Notes: generated by a model not told the origin, from the sequence alone. A DNA stretch of 64,000 nt from Variovorax sp. PBL-H6 (GCF_901827155.1 NZ_LR594659.1:5040501-5104500); one strand, 5' to 3'. Shown: positions 24,748-33,899, counted from the stretch's first letter. Program-made: numbers and translations.

Positions 24748-24901
24748 GGGCTTGTCTCCTGGGGTCGTCGTTGCAGCGCTGCTGCGATGGAACGAACTGT
24801 AGGAAGCAAGGGTCGCCGACGGTAGGTACCAAAGGCGGGCCGCATTGTTCGGCGGCTGCGGTCAATCGGCAGGGTTTTCCCGGTACGGCAGCCACCGCCC
24901 G
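24748..24901 (-). promoter_or_regulatory. Probable promoter region of the hydroquinone operon
   Basis: The 154 bases between the LysR stop and the hapC start hold the ribosome binding site (CAGGAGACAAGCC before the ATG) and no gene. A separate promoter controlled by the LysR protein is expected here if the catabolic genes are induced independently. I cannot point to a clear T-N11-A box. Confidence 0.35.
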
Positions 24902-25915
24902 TCAGCGTTCATGCCCGTCGACGCTGCCGTTTTCGCCAGAGCTCGTCTCGGTGCGCGAATCTGCCGTGAGCACCCCGGTATCGATCGCCCGACGCATGAT
25001 GAAGTCGAGGAAGACCGCGGCCGATCTGCGCGGCTTCAGCACTGCGTTGCGGACGACGACCACGGGCTCGACGCGGCTGGCGAGGTTGAAGCGCAGCGTC
25101 TTCGCCACGCCCGCCGAAACCAGTTGCGCCGCGATACGGACCGGCAGCACCGCGAGGAAGTTCGCATTGCGCAGCACGTAAAGCGTCATGGGTACGTCGC
25201 TGGTGCGGATGCCGCGGGTCGGCGGCGTCAGGTTGTGGGCATGGAAGGAGGCCTCCAGGTGATGCTGCAGCCGCGAACCCCATGCAGGAAGGAGCCATTG
25301 CTGCTGCGTCAACTGCCCGGCGCTGACATTCGGGCGCTGGAGCAAGGGGTGATGGACGCCCGCGACGATGACCAGCCGCTGCCCGTCGACGACGGGCGTG
25401 CTCAGCAAGTCGCTCCGTTCGAAGCGCGGATCTTCGTAAGCGAACAGAAGGTCGAGTTCGCCTTCGGTGATCTGGTCGATCAGGTCACCGACCGCGCCTT
25501 CGGTCACGTTGACGCTGACGAGCGGATTCGCCTCGTGGAATTCGCACACGGCTTGCGCGAGCAGCGGCTGCACCGAGAGCGTGCGAAACGCGATGCTCAG
25601 CCGGCCCCGCGTGCCTTCGCGGGTCGACTGCAAGAACTCCGCCATCTGCATCAGCTGGGCATTGACGAAGGTGGCGCAACGGATGACCTCCTGTCCCACC
25701 TCGGTCGGATGCATGCCGCGACGGCCGCGTTCGAAAAGCTCGGCGCCGGCGATGTCCTCGACCTCGGCCAGTGTTTTCGAGATGGCGGCCGGGCTGATGT
25801 GGAACTGCTCCGCAACGCGCGCGAGGCTGCCGAGTTCGCTGAGCGCAACCATCACCCGCAGGTGGCGCAGCTTGAGGCGCGCGATGAGCGCGTGAACCGA
25901 GACATCGGAGGGCAT
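24902..25915 (-). CDS. LysR-family transcriptional regulator of the hydroquinone operon
   Basis: This 337-residue LysR protein has an N-terminal winged helix-turn-helix (LRHLRVMVALSELGSLARVA through FHISPAAISKTLAEVEDIAG, about 17-60) and a C-terminal periplasmic-binding-protein-like effector domain. It is upstream of and collinear with the hydroquinone genes instead of divergent from them, so it may be cotranscribed or lie just before their promoter. It is divergent from the M81-peptidase operon, so it might also act there. An extra Ser/Glu/Gly-rich C-terminal tail of about 20 residues is unusual. The inducer is unknown; hydroquinone or a precursor is the natural guess. Confidence 0.85.
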   Translation of the reverse strand: MPSDVSVHALIARLKLRHLRVMVALSELGSLARVAEQFHISPAAISKTLAEVEDIAGAELFERGRRGMHPTEVGQEVIRCATFVNAQLMQMAEFLQSTREGTRGRLSIAFRTLSVQPLLAQAVCEFHEANPLVSVNVTEGAVGDLIDQITEGELDLLFAYEDPRFERSDLLSTPVVDGQRLVIVAGVHHPLLQRPNVSAGQLTQQQWLLPAWGSRLQHHLEASFHAHNLTPPTRGIRTSDVPMTLYVLRNANFLAVLPVRIAAQLVSAGVAKTLRFNLASRVEPVVVVRNAVLKPRRSAAVFLDFIMRRAIDTGVLTADSRTETSSGENGSVDGHER

Positions 25916-25947
25916 GGGAGTCGATGGGCGAGAGGCTTTCGAATGTT

Positions 25948-25990
25948 AACCAAACACTCAACTCTCCTGCAGAATATCTCACTTTTGGTT
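25948..25990. promoter_or_regulatory. Inverted repeat in the LysR/M81 divergent region
   Basis: AACCAAA at 25948-25954 is repeated as TTTGGTT at 25984-25990, 29 bases apart, in the A/T-rich 126-base gap between the LysR gene and the divergent peptidase gene. The arms are about four helical turns apart, as expected for sites bound by one LysR tetramer. Assignment as operator is inference. Confidence 0.4.
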
Positions 25991-26041
25991 GCGTTGGACT
26001 CATCCTAGACTGCGGCTCATTCCTCGCTGAAGTCAGGCCCC

Positions 26042-27577
26042 ATGAGATTTGTCGTTGCCGTCATGCGGCATGAAACCAATACCTTCTCGCCGATCCCGAC
26101 GCCGCTGAGCGCGTTCTCCCGAGGCACTGGCGCCGACGGCCCGGCCTATGGGGAGGCAGCGATTCAGGCTTGCAGGGAAACGGCCTGTGCCGCCGCCGCG
26201 TTCATCGATATCGCACGCGCTCAGGGCGGCGAGGTGGTGATGCCGCTGCTGGCCAACGCAGTCCCCAGCGGGACTGTGACCGCGCAGGCATTCGAGTCGA
26301 TGGCCCGGACTATCCTGGCGGCGGTGGAGCAAGGCTGCGACGCCGTGATGCTGGACCTGCACGGCGCCATGGTGGCCGATGGGTTTCCCGACGCCGAAGG
26401 CGAACTCCTGCGCAGGATTCGCATGGCAGCCCCGAGGGTGCCGATCGCAGTGGCCCTGGACTTCCACGCCAATCTCAGCGCCGAGCTGGTGGGCCATGCG
26501 ACAGTGATCGCGGGCTACTGCACCTATCCGCATACGGACATGTACGAGACCGGCGTTCGCGCGGCGCGCACGCTGATGGCGAGCTTGCGCGGGGAAGCGG
26601 CGCCTCGCATCCTGTGGCGCACGCTGCCGATGCTCACCCACATGCTCTGCCAGGCGCCGAGCCGGCAGCCGATGAAGGACATCATGGATCGCGCGATGGC
26701 CGCAGAGCTTGAAGGTGAAGTCCTGAATGCGTCGGTCTTCGGAGGCTTTCCGCTGGCGGACATCCCGCACGTGGGCCTCGGCATCGTGATCGTGGCAGAT
26801 GCCGGACGCATGGACGCGGCACGACGCCTGATGGACGAACTGGCCGCTCAGGCCTGGTCCCGGCGCCAGGAGTTCGTCTATACCAGCGAGCCGCTGGAAC
26901 ACACCATCGCCCATGCAAGGACGTTGCAAGAGGGGCCGGTGCTGCTGGTCGACCACGGCGACAACTGCGGTGCCGGGGGCCCGACGGACAACATGCGTGT
27001 GCTGCGCGAGGTGCTGCATCAAGGCCTGGAGCAGGTCATCGCAGGTCCCTTCTGGGACCCGCAAGCCGTGGCGAAGATCATTGAAGCCGGCGAGGGCCGG
27101 GAGGTGACCGTGGATGTGGGTGGAAAGACCGACACGCCGGCCTTGAACCTCGAGGGCGAGCCCCTGAGGCTCAGCGGCCGCGTCCGCTGCATCACGGACG
27201 GCCGCTACCGCGTCACCGGCCCGATGTTCACGGGCATGCAGCTGAGCCTCGGACGCACCGCGGTCATCGACGTGCGCGGCGTGTCGGTCATGGTGTGCGA
27301 GAAGCCCCAGGAGCCCTTCGACACCGGCGTGTTCACGCATGCGGGGCTCGACCCGATGGCGGCGCATTACGTGCTGATCAAGTCGCGCCAGCATTTCCGC
27401 GCCGGCTTCGAGCAGGGGGCGAAGCACATCCTGATGGTCGCGGGGCCCGGGGTCTGCAGTTCCGACTACACCCAATTTCCTTTCACCCACTTGCGACGCC
27501 CCATCTACCCACTGGACGAAGATGCAACGCTCGATCGATCCCTGAGCTACGAGGCACCGGCTGCGCTGTCGGCCTGA
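26042..27577 (+). CDS. M81-family (MlrC-like) metallopeptidase/hydrolase
   Basis: This 511-residue protein has the two domains of the M81/MlrC family. The N-terminal part (MRHETNTFSP, MLDLHGAMVADG, VALDFHANLS, GYCTYPHTDMYETG) carries the His/Asp/Glu zinc ligands. The C-terminal domain shows VLLVDHGDNCGAGGPTDNM and the end ILMVAGPGVCSSD. MlrC itself linearises or cleaves peptides of microcystin; most relatives lie next to peptide or opine-type ABC transporters and have unknown substrates. Here it is the first gene of an operon with a family 5 binding protein, deacetylase-like proteins and SDRs. It is probably an amide or C-N hydrolase for an imported compound. Confidence 0.82.
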   Translation: MRFVVAVMRHETNTFSPIPTPLSAFSRGTGADGPAYGEAAIQACRETACAAAAFIDIARAQGGEVVMPLLANAVPSGTVTAQAFESMARTILAAVEQGCDAVMLDLHGAMVADGFPDAEGELLRRIRMAAPRVPIAVALDFHANLSAELVGHATVIAGYCTYPHTDMYETGVRAARTLMASLRGEAAPRILWRTLPMLTHMLCQAPSRQPMKDIMDRAMAAELEGEVLNASVFGGFPLADIPHVGLGIVIVADAGRMDAARRLMDELAAQAWSRRQEFVYTSEPLEHTIAHARTLQEGPVLLVDHGDNCGAGGPTDNMRVLREVLHQGLEQVIAGPFWDPQAVAKIIEAGEGREVTVDVGGKTDTPALNLEGEPLRLSGRVRCITDGRYRVTGPMFTGMQLSLGRTAVIDVRGVSVMVCEKPQEPFDTGVFTHAGLDPMAAHYVLIKSRQHFRAGFEQGAKHILMVAGPGVCSSDYTQFPFTHLRRPIYPLDEDATLDRSLSYEAPAALSA

Positions 27578-27632
27578 GGGCTGACGGCCGATGGCCGGAG
27601 GCAGAAAGCACTTTCACGACATGAGGATGTAC

Positions 27633-29228
27633 ATGCTGAACCGTTCCCTGACGCGCCGCGCGTCGCTCGTCCTGTCCACGCTGGCCATCGCCTCGGCCGC
27701 GTGCGTCCTTCCCGCCGCTGCCCAGGACATCAAGAAGGGCGGGACGCTGGTGGTTGCAACCATCGATTCGCCGCGCCACCTGAATGGGGCGGTGCAGTCG
27801 GGGTGGGCCACCGGCATTCCGTCGACCCAGCTATTCGCCAGCCCGCTGCGCTTCGACGACAAGTGGAACCCGCAGCCGTACCTGGCCGAAAAATGGTCCC
27901 TGTCGGCCGACGGCCTCTCGCTCACGCTGAACCTGCGCAAGAACGCGGTGTTCCACGATGGCCAGCCGGTCACATCGGCCGACGTCGCCTTCTCGATCAT
28001 GGCCATCAAGGCGAATCACCCCTTCAACACCATGCTGGCGCCGGTGGAGAAGGTCGATACGCCCGATCCGCACACCGCGATCGTCCGGCTGCGCTCACCG
28101 CATCCCGCAATCCTGCTGGCGATGTCGCCTGCGCTCTGCCCGATCATGCCCAAGCACATCTACGGCGATGGGCGGGACTTGAAGACGCACCCCCGCAACA
28201 GCGCCGACGTGGTCGGGTCGGGTCCGTTCAAGCTGGTCGAATGGAAGCCGAACGACCGGATCGTGCTGGAGAAGTTCGACAAGTTCTTTCTCGAGGGCAA
28301 GCCCTATCTCGACAAGGTGATCGTGGCAATGTCGAGCGATGCGACCACCGCCACGCTGGGGCTCGAGCGCGGCGACGCGCAGATGATGCCCTTCGCCTCC
28401 AAGCCGGCCAACCTGAACCGGCTCGCGGACAACAACAAGGTGGCCGTCCTGTCGAAGGGCTACGAAGGATTCGGCGGCGTCACCTGGCTCGCCTTCAATC
28501 TGACGCGCAAGCCGTTTTCGGACGTCGCGGTGCGCAAGGCGATTGCCACGGCCATCGACCGCAAGTTCATCGCCAAGGCGCTGCAGGGCGGCTACGCCGA
28601 GCCGCTCGAGGGGCCACTGCATCCCTCCAGCCCCTTCGCGACCAAGGACCTGGTGCGCTACCCGCTGGACCTGAAGAAGGCGGGGCAGATGCTCGACGAC
28701 GCCGGTTACAAGGCGGGCCCGGGCGGCGAACGCTTCAAGCTCACCATGGACTACTTTCCTGGTGCCGACGAATGGTCGAAGAACGGCGCGGAGTACCTGC
28801 GCTCGCAACTGAAGAAGATCGGCATCACGGTCGAGATCCGGCCGCAGCCGGACTTCCCGACCTGGGCCAAGCGGATGGCGGACCACGACTTCGATGTCTC
28901 GATCGACGGCACCTTCAACTGGGGCGATCCCGTGATCGGCGTGCATCGGACCTACCTGTCGAGCAACATCAAGCCGATCGTCTGGTCCAACACGCAGTCC
29001 TACAAGAATCCGAAGGTCGACGAGTTGCTGGAGAAGGCCGGCAAGGAGGTGGACGTGGCCAAGCGGAAGGCCGACTACGCAGAGTTCCAGAAGATCGTGA
29101 CCGACGAGCTGCCCGTGGCCTTTCTCACCACCCAGGGCTACCGCACGGTGGTGACCAACCGGATGGCCAACCCGCCGACCTCGATCTGGGGCGCCCTGTC
29201 GCCATACGATGACATCTACTTCAAGTAG
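27633..29228 (+). CDS. ABC transporter substrate-binding protein, family 5 (peptide/nickel/opine type)
   Basis: The ATG at 27633 has GAGG six bases upstream and gives 531 residues with a typical signal peptide (LTRRASLVLSTLAIASAACV, cleavage near PAAAQ). The mature protein has the family 5 pattern: KKGGTLVVATIDSPRHLN, LRKNAVFHDGQPVTSADVAF near the middle, and the C-terminal SPYDDIYFK. These proteins deliver peptides, opines or small glycosides to inner-membrane permeases. No permease or ATPase gene of this type is in the operon, so the partner must be elsewhere. In this setting it probably imports the substrate of the neighbouring hydrolases. Confidence 0.85.
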   Translation: MLNRSLTRRASLVLSTLAIASAACVLPAAAQDIKKGGTLVVATIDSPRHLNGAVQSGWATGIPSTQLFASPLRFDDKWNPQPYLAEKWSLSADGLSLTLNLRKNAVFHDGQPVTSADVAFSIMAIKANHPFNTMLAPVEKVDTPDPHTAIVRLRSPHPAILLAMSPALCPIMPKHIYGDGRDLKTHPRNSADVVGSGPFKLVEWKPNDRIVLEKFDKFFLEGKPYLDKVIVAMSSDATTATLGLERGDAQMMPFASKPANLNRLADNNKVAVLSKGYEGFGGVTWLAFNLTRKPFSDVAVRKAIATAIDRKFIAKALQGGYAEPLEGPLHPSSPFATKDLVRYPLDLKKAGQMLDDAGYKAGPGGERFKLTMDYFPGADEWSKNGAEYLRSQLKKIGITVEIRPQPDFPTWAKRMADHDFDVSIDGTFNWGDPVIGVHRTYLSSNIKPIVWSNTQSYKNPKVDELLEKAGKEVDVAKRKADYAEFQKIVTDELPVAFLTTQGYRTVVTNRMANPPTSIWGALSPYDDIYFK

Positions 29229-29256
29229 CCCGCCGTCCTCCAGGCGCGAGCGCGAC

Positions 29257-30159
29257 ATGACGCCAGGCCCGGGCCCTTCGTCCCGCTCCGGCGCTGAAGA
29301 TTGGAGCGACGCTGCCCGCGCCTTCGAGGCACGCCACGAGATCATCGAGAACTTCCGCTATCCCGACGGGATCCGGATCGCGGTGAACTTCACTGCCGAC
29401 TTCGACGCGATGCTCTACCGCCGCGCGCTGGACGAGCCGCCCATGCAGAAGGCCAAGGGCGAATTTGGCGGCCGCGTGGGCATCTGGCGCTTGATCGAGC
29501 TCTTCGACACGCACGGGGTCAAGGCGACCTTCTTCACGCCGGGCAGGATCTGCGAGCTCTACCCGCAGGCGCTGCGCGCCGCGGCTGCGAGCGGGCACGA
29601 GCTGGCGGATCACATGTGGGAGCACCTGACGCCGAAGGAAGAGGAACTCCAGCGTGACCACATCCGCAGGACCGCCGACGCGCTCACCCGCATCGGCGGC
29701 GTGCGCCCCATCGGGACCCGGAGCTATTACGAGCAAGGATTCCTGAAGGACGAAGGCTATCTCTACAACAGCGCGGAGACGACAAGCCGCCTTCCCTACT
29801 ACGCGGCCGACGACAGGTTGGAGAACTGCCTGTTGATCCTGCCCTTCCACTTCTCGATCGACGACGCGCAGTTCTACAACTTCGGCTGGTTCACGAGCGA
29901 GCCCCAGGCACAGCGACTGACGGACCCGGAACGGATCATGGACATGTGGTGGGACGCGTTCGAACAGCAATACGAGTTGGGCAACGGCTACCTGAACATC
30001 TGCCTGCATCCGTTCGTATCCGGCCGGGCGTTGCGAACTCGCCTGCTGGGGCAGCTGATCGAGCGCATGAAGGGCAAGGAAGGGGTCTGGTTTCCGACCT
30101 GCGCGGCCTTGGCGCAGTACGTGCTGGCGAACTTTCCGCCCAGGTCCCTGAAATTCTGA
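29257..30159 (+). CDS. Polysaccharide deacetylase-family protein, first of a pair
   Basis: This 300-residue protein has the NodB/CE4-like fold. It begins after an ATG 28 bases past the binding-protein stop. The strand-1 motif reads IAVNFTADFD, with two aspartates as in metal-binding members. The second motif is GHELADHMWEH, and GVKATFFTPG and PIGTRSY are further family markers. In bacterial catabolic operons this fold includes PuuE-type allantoinases and other C-N hydrolases as well as sugar deacetylases. Its place in an operon with an M81 hydrolase and a solute-binding protein suggests action on an imported amide or imide. The exact substrate is not apparent. Confidence 0.78.
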   Translation: MTPGPGPSSRSGAEDWSDAARAFEARHEIIENFRYPDGIRIAVNFTADFDAMLYRRALDEPPMQKAKGEFGGRVGIWRLIELFDTHGVKATFFTPGRICELYPQALRAAAASGHELADHMWEHLTPKEEELQRDHIRRTADALTRIGGVRPIGTRSYYEQGFLKDEGYLYNSAETTSRLPYYAADDRLENCLLILPFHFSIDDAQFYNFGWFTSEPQAQRLTDPERIMDMWWDAFEQQYELGNGYLNICLHPFVSGRALRTRLLGQLIERMKGKEGVWFPTCAALAQYVLANFPPRSLKF

Positions 30160-30177
30160 ACCCGGAGACACGAAGCC

Positions 30178-31116
30178 ATGCCGTGGAAAGAGGGCTACAC
30201 CATCTCCGACGAGAAGAGCCTGCCGGACGCATCGATCCGCTGGCCCGGCGGCGCGCGATGCTGCGTGAAGATCGTGGTCAACCTCAGCGTGGCGACTGGA
30301 CCGGCCGGCATCCGCCCTGCGGACCTGGACAGCAGCGACGCGTACTTCACGCTGGCCGAGGGGCTCGAGTCGCTGCTCGCCTGTCTCGCTCAACACAGCT
30401 TCGCAGCCACCTTCGCGGTCCCCGCCGTGGTCGCGCAGGCTTACCCTGAGAAGATTCGCAAGATCCTGTCGGCCGGCCACGAGATCGCCGCGCAAGGTCT
30501 CGCGCACGAGGACGTGAGCACCCTCGCAAGGCCCGAGGAACAGGCACGCCTGCAACAGGCGACGCACATATTGGCCGACGTGACCGGTGTGCGTCCGGCC
30601 GGATGGTTCGCGCTGCCGCGACCGGGCGACGCTTTCGCGGTGGGCACGATCAGCGATTCGACGATGGAGCTGCTGATCGACGAGGGCTACACCTACATGG
30701 GCAACAGCCCGGCCGACGACATCCCGCACTACTGGGTCGTCGACTTCGAGCGCCGCAAGAACATCCTGGCACTGCCCTACTACTACCACTTCGACGACCA
30801 GTTCTTCATGATGTACCCGAGCCGAGGCTCGGGGCTGGAGAACCCGGACTTCCTGGCACGCAACTGGCACCACGAATTCGCCGCACAGCATGAGCGAGGA
30901 CGATATTTCGAGATGACCATCCATCCGAAGAACTCGGGCTGGCTGCACCGCCTGCGCATGCTGGATCGATTCCTCGCGCACGTGCGGACCGTCGGGGACG
31001 TGTGGAACCCCACCAGCCAGGCCTGCGCGGACTACTGGCTCCGCAGCTATCCGGCGGCGACCACGCTGCAACTCGAGGACAGCATCTGGCAGGACCACGC
31101 CGGCAGTCTGAGCTGA
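30178..31116 (+). CDS. Polysaccharide deacetylase-family protein, second of the pair, motif-degenerate
   Basis: This 312-residue protein has the same fold but different catalytic motifs. Strand 1 reads CVKIVVNLSVATGPAG with no Asp-Asp, and motif 2 is GHEIAAQGLAHED, where the usual first histidine is glutamine. The rest follows the family (FAATFAVPAVVAQAYP, GVRPAGWF, LLIDEGYTYMGN, FEMTIHPKNSGW). It may be a metal-independent hydrolase, like PuuE-type members, or a non-catalytic partner of the protein encoded 18 bases upstream. The gene pair suggests a hetero-oligomer or sequential steps. Confidence 0.75.
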   Translation: MPWKEGYTISDEKSLPDASIRWPGGARCCVKIVVNLSVATGPAGIRPADLDSSDAYFTLAEGLESLLACLAQHSFAATFAVPAVVAQAYPEKIRKILSAGHEIAAQGLAHEDVSTLARPEEQARLQQATHILADVTGVRPAGWFALPRPGDAFAVGTISDSTMELLIDEGYTYMGNSPADDIPHYWVVDFERRKNILALPYYYHFDDQFFMMYPSRGSGLENPDFLARNWHHEFAAQHERGRYFEMTIHPKNSGWLHRLRMLDRFLAHVRTVGDVWNPTSQACADYWLRSYPAATTLQLEDSIWQDHAGSLS

Positions 31117-31173
31117 ACGCCCGAACAGCGGCACCGCCTGTACCCACTACCCTCTCAACTCCTGGTCTTCATC

Positions 31174-31938
31174 ATGAAAGAACGCTTCGAAGGGATGTCA
31201 GCCGTCGTGACGGGCGCCGCCTCCGGCCTCGGCCGCGATGCAGCGATCCGGCTGGCACAGGAGGGCGCGCATCGCGTGGTCCTCATCGACGTGAGCGAAC
31301 GCGGGCTCCGGGATACCGCCGATCGCATCGGACCGGCGGCGCGCATCGTCGTGTGCGATACGTCCTCGCCCGCACAGACCGCCGAGGCCTGGGGCAGCAG
31401 CGACGTGCCGGAAGAACTGGACGTGCTCATGACGGCGGCCGGCATCATCGGCAACGGCAGCTCCATCGAGGACTGCGACGTGGAGGAATGGGACCGGATC
31501 TTCGACGTGAATGTCCGCGGCACCTTCCTCGCCGTCAAGCATGCACTGCCACGCTTGCGCCGAAAGAAGGGCTGCATCGTGACCTTCGGTTCCACCGCCG
31601 GCCTCGCGGGCAGCACGGCGCTGGGCCCCTATTCAGCGTCGAAGGGCGCGGTGGTGATGTTGACGCGCAGCCTGGCCGTCGTGCATGCGGCCGAGGGCAT
31701 TCGCGCCAACTGCGTGTGCCCCGGTTCGATCGAGACACCCATGCTCGAGGCGACCTTCGGCGCCGCCGGCGATGCCGAGGAGCGGCGGGCACGCGAGGCC
31801 TTGTACCTGCGGCGCATCCCCGCCGGCCGATTCGGCCGCGCCGACGAGATCACCGAGGCTGCGCTGTTTCTCGCGAGTCCCGGCGCCTCGTACCTGACGG
31901 GCGTGGCCCTTCCCGTGGACGGAGGGCGACTCGCATGA
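31174..31938 (+). CDS. Short-chain dehydrogenase/reductase (first)
   Basis: This 254-residue classical SDR has the nucleotide-binding TGAASGLG near residue 14, a cofactor-selecting Asp in VVLIDVSE (NAD preference likely), and the active-site YSASK tetrad segment with an upstream Ser. The usual NNAG is replaced by MTAAG, a mild deviation. The C-terminal GVALPVDGG is standard. It overlaps the next SDR gene by 4 bases (ATGA), which implies coupled translation. It would oxidise a hydroxyl or reduce a ketone of the operon's unknown substrate. Confidence 0.85.
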   Translation: MKERFEGMSAVVTGAASGLGRDAAIRLAQEGAHRVVLIDVSERGLRDTADRIGPAARIVVCDTSSPAQTAEAWGSSDVPEELDVLMTAAGIIGNGSSIEDCDVEEWDRIFDVNVRGTFLAVKHALPRLRRKKGCIVTFGSTAGLAGSTALGPYSASKGAVVMLTRSLAVVHAAEGIRANCVCPGSIETPMLEATFGAAGDAEERRAREALYLRRIPAGRFGRADEITEAALFLASPGASYLTGVALPVDGGRLA

Positions 31939-32663
31939 GACTGCGAGGGCAGACGGCCGTCATCACCGGGGCCAACCGCGGCATCGGCCGCGCCACTGTC
32001 GAGCGCTTCCTGGCGGAAGGCGCGCAGGTGCTGGCGGTCGACCTCGATGTGCAGGACATCGAGGCGCTCCCGGTGCAGCGCCTGGCAATCGACCTGGCAT
32101 CGCACGAGGCCCCCGCACGCGTTGTGGCCGAGGCCCGCCGGATGGGCCCCGTGCATTGCCTGATCAACAACGCAGGCATCGGTGCAGCCAGGTCGCTCGC
32201 GGAAAGCGACGACGAGCTCATCGACCGCGTGCTGGGCACCAACCTTCGCGCGGTGCTGCGGCTGACCCGCGACATGCTGCCGCTGCTCGGGCCCGATGCG
32301 AGCATCGTCAATGTCTCCTCCGTTTTCGGCGAGACCGGCTATCCGACATCGACAGCCTATGCGGTCAGCAAGGCCGGCATCTCGCAGATGACCCGCCAGC
32401 TGGTCGCGGACCTGTCGAGCCAGGGCGTGCGCGTCAATGCAGTGGCGCCGGGCGTGATCCGCACACCGATGACGTCGGCGCGGCTGGACGGCGACGAGGG
32501 CTACCGGAAGGCCATGATCGGCGGAACCCCGCTCGCGCGCGTCGGCACACCGGAGCAGGTGGCGGCGGTCATCGCGTTCCTCTGCACGGAGGATGCGGCC
32601 TATGTGAACGGGCAGGTGATCGCCGTCGACGGTGGATGGCTCGCCTCGCGCACGCGAAACTGA
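31935..32663 (+). CDS. Short-chain dehydrogenase/reductase (second)
   Basis: This 242-residue classical SDR has TGANRGIG, the Asp in VLAVDLD (NAD-type), NNAG and the YAVSK active-site segment. The ATG overlaps the preceding SDR stop, and a longer open frame upstream is rejected because the shorter protein starts exactly where SDRs do. It is paired with the first SDR and followed by an old-yellow-enzyme-like gene, so three redox steps on the same compound are likely. Confidence 0.85.
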   Translation: MRLRGQTAVITGANRGIGRATVERFLAEGAQVLAVDLDVQDIEALPVQRLAIDLASHEAPARVVAEARRMGPVHCLINNAGIGAARSLAESDDELIDRVLGTNLRAVLRLTRDMLPLLGPDASIVNVSSVFGETGYPTSTAYAVSKAGISQMTRQLVADLSSQGVRVNAVAPGVIRTPMTSARLDGDEGYRKAMIGGTPLARVGTPEQVAAVIAFLCTEDAAYVNGQVIAVDGGWLASRTRN

Positions 32664-32717
32664 ATCGATCCCAGATCGGGCGCCGGACCGACGCCCTTCC
32701 TTCCAGCTGACCTCCCC

Positions 32718-33899
32718 ATGGCTTCTGCGCTTTTCTCACCCATCTCCCTCGGCACACGGACGCTCGCCAATCGCATCGTGGTTTCACCGATGTGCCAATA
32801 CTCGGCAGAGGACGGCAGCGCCACCCCTTGGCACAGGGTGCATCTGGGCGGCTTCGCCGGCTCCGGCGCGGGACTGGTCATGGTCGAGGCAACGGCCGTG
32901 GAACGCGCCGGCCGCATCACGCACGGCTGCCTGGGGCTCTATTCCGACGCCAACGAAGCGGCACTGCGGGACACGCTGGCCGTCTGCCGGAGCATCGGCA
33001 GTGGCCGCTTCGGCATCCAGCTCAATCATGCCGGGCGCAAGGGCTCCTGCCAGCCGCCCTGGGCCGGCGGGGCTCCGCTGGGTCCGCATGACGACCCCTG
33101 GCGCCTATGGTCCGCGTCGGAGGTGGAAGGCACGGATTGCGTCGCATGCGGGCGCGCCGACCTGGAACGCATCCGGCAGGCCTTTGCCGATGCGACCCGG
33201 AGGGCCGTGCGCCTGGGCTTCGACGTGATCGAGATGCACGCGGCGCACGGGTATCTGCTGCATCAATTCCTGTCCCCGCTCTCCAACAGGCGCACCGATG
33301 CGTACGGAGGCAGCCTGGACAACCGCATGCGCTTCCCGCTGGAGGTCTTCGAGGCGATGCGCGCCGCCGCGCCGGAACAGGTCGCGATCGGCGCAAGGAT
33401 CACCGGGTCGGATTGGGTGGAAGGCGGCATTTCGATCGCCGAGACCATGACCTTTGCCAGGGAACTGCAGCGCCGGGGATCGGATTTCGTCGACGTGACG
33501 TCCGGTGGCCTCGTGCCGGCCCAGATCCGCATTGCGCCCGGCTATCAGGTTCCGTTCGCCCGCGCTGTCCGGGAGGCCGTCGACATGCCCGTGTGGGCGG
33601 TCGGGATGATCGTCGACCCGCGGCAGGCCGAGGAACTCGTCCTGGCGGGCTCGGCGGACATGGTGGCGCTCGCCAGGGCCTTCATCGACAACCCCCATTG
33701 GCCGTATGAGGCGGCGCGCGTTCTGGGCGCGGACATCGACTACCCGAAGCAGTACGCCCGGGCTTGCCCTTCCGTGTGGCCGGGAAGCAGGCTGAAGGAT
33801 GTCGCCCACGGCGCCTGGCTCACTAAACGTCAGCCACCAGCTCTGCGGGCAGCAAGCCCCGCTCCACCATTGCGGCATCCCAAGGCGCCACACGCGTGA
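32718..33899 (+). CDS. Old yellow enzyme-family NADH:flavin oxidoreductase (YqjM-like)
   Basis: This 393-residue FMN-dependent ene-reductase begins FSPISLGTRTLANRIVVSPM, with the YqjM-class Cys-Gln-Tyr stretch MCQYSAEDG near residue 26, the FGIQLNHAGRK strand and the catalytic IEMHAAHGYLLHQF. The body ends in SVWPGSRL, after which a Pro/Ala/Arg-rich tail of about 35 residues follows. The tail overlaps the 3' end of the opposite LysR gene by 77 bases and is probably an extension without function. Such enzymes reduce activated C=C bonds; here the substrate would be an enone from the preceding steps. Confidence 0.85.
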   Translation: MASALFSPISLGTRTLANRIVVSPMCQYSAEDGSATPWHRVHLGGFAGSGAGLVMVEATAVERAGRITHGCLGLYSDANEAALRDTLAVCRSIGSGRFGIQLNHAGRKGSCQPPWAGGAPLGPHDDPWRLWSASEVEGTDCVACGRADLERIRQAFADATRRAVRLGFDVIEMHAAHGYLLHQFLSPLSNRRTDAYGGSLDNRMRFPLEVFEAMRAAAPEQVAIGARITGSDWVEGGISIAETMTFARELQRRGSDFVDVTSGGLVPAQIRIAPGYQVPFARAVREAVDMPVWAVGMIVDPRQAEELVLAGSADMVALARAFIDNPHWPYEAARVLGADIDYPKQYARACPSVWPGSRLKDVAHGAWLTKRQPPALRAASPAPPLRHPKAPHA

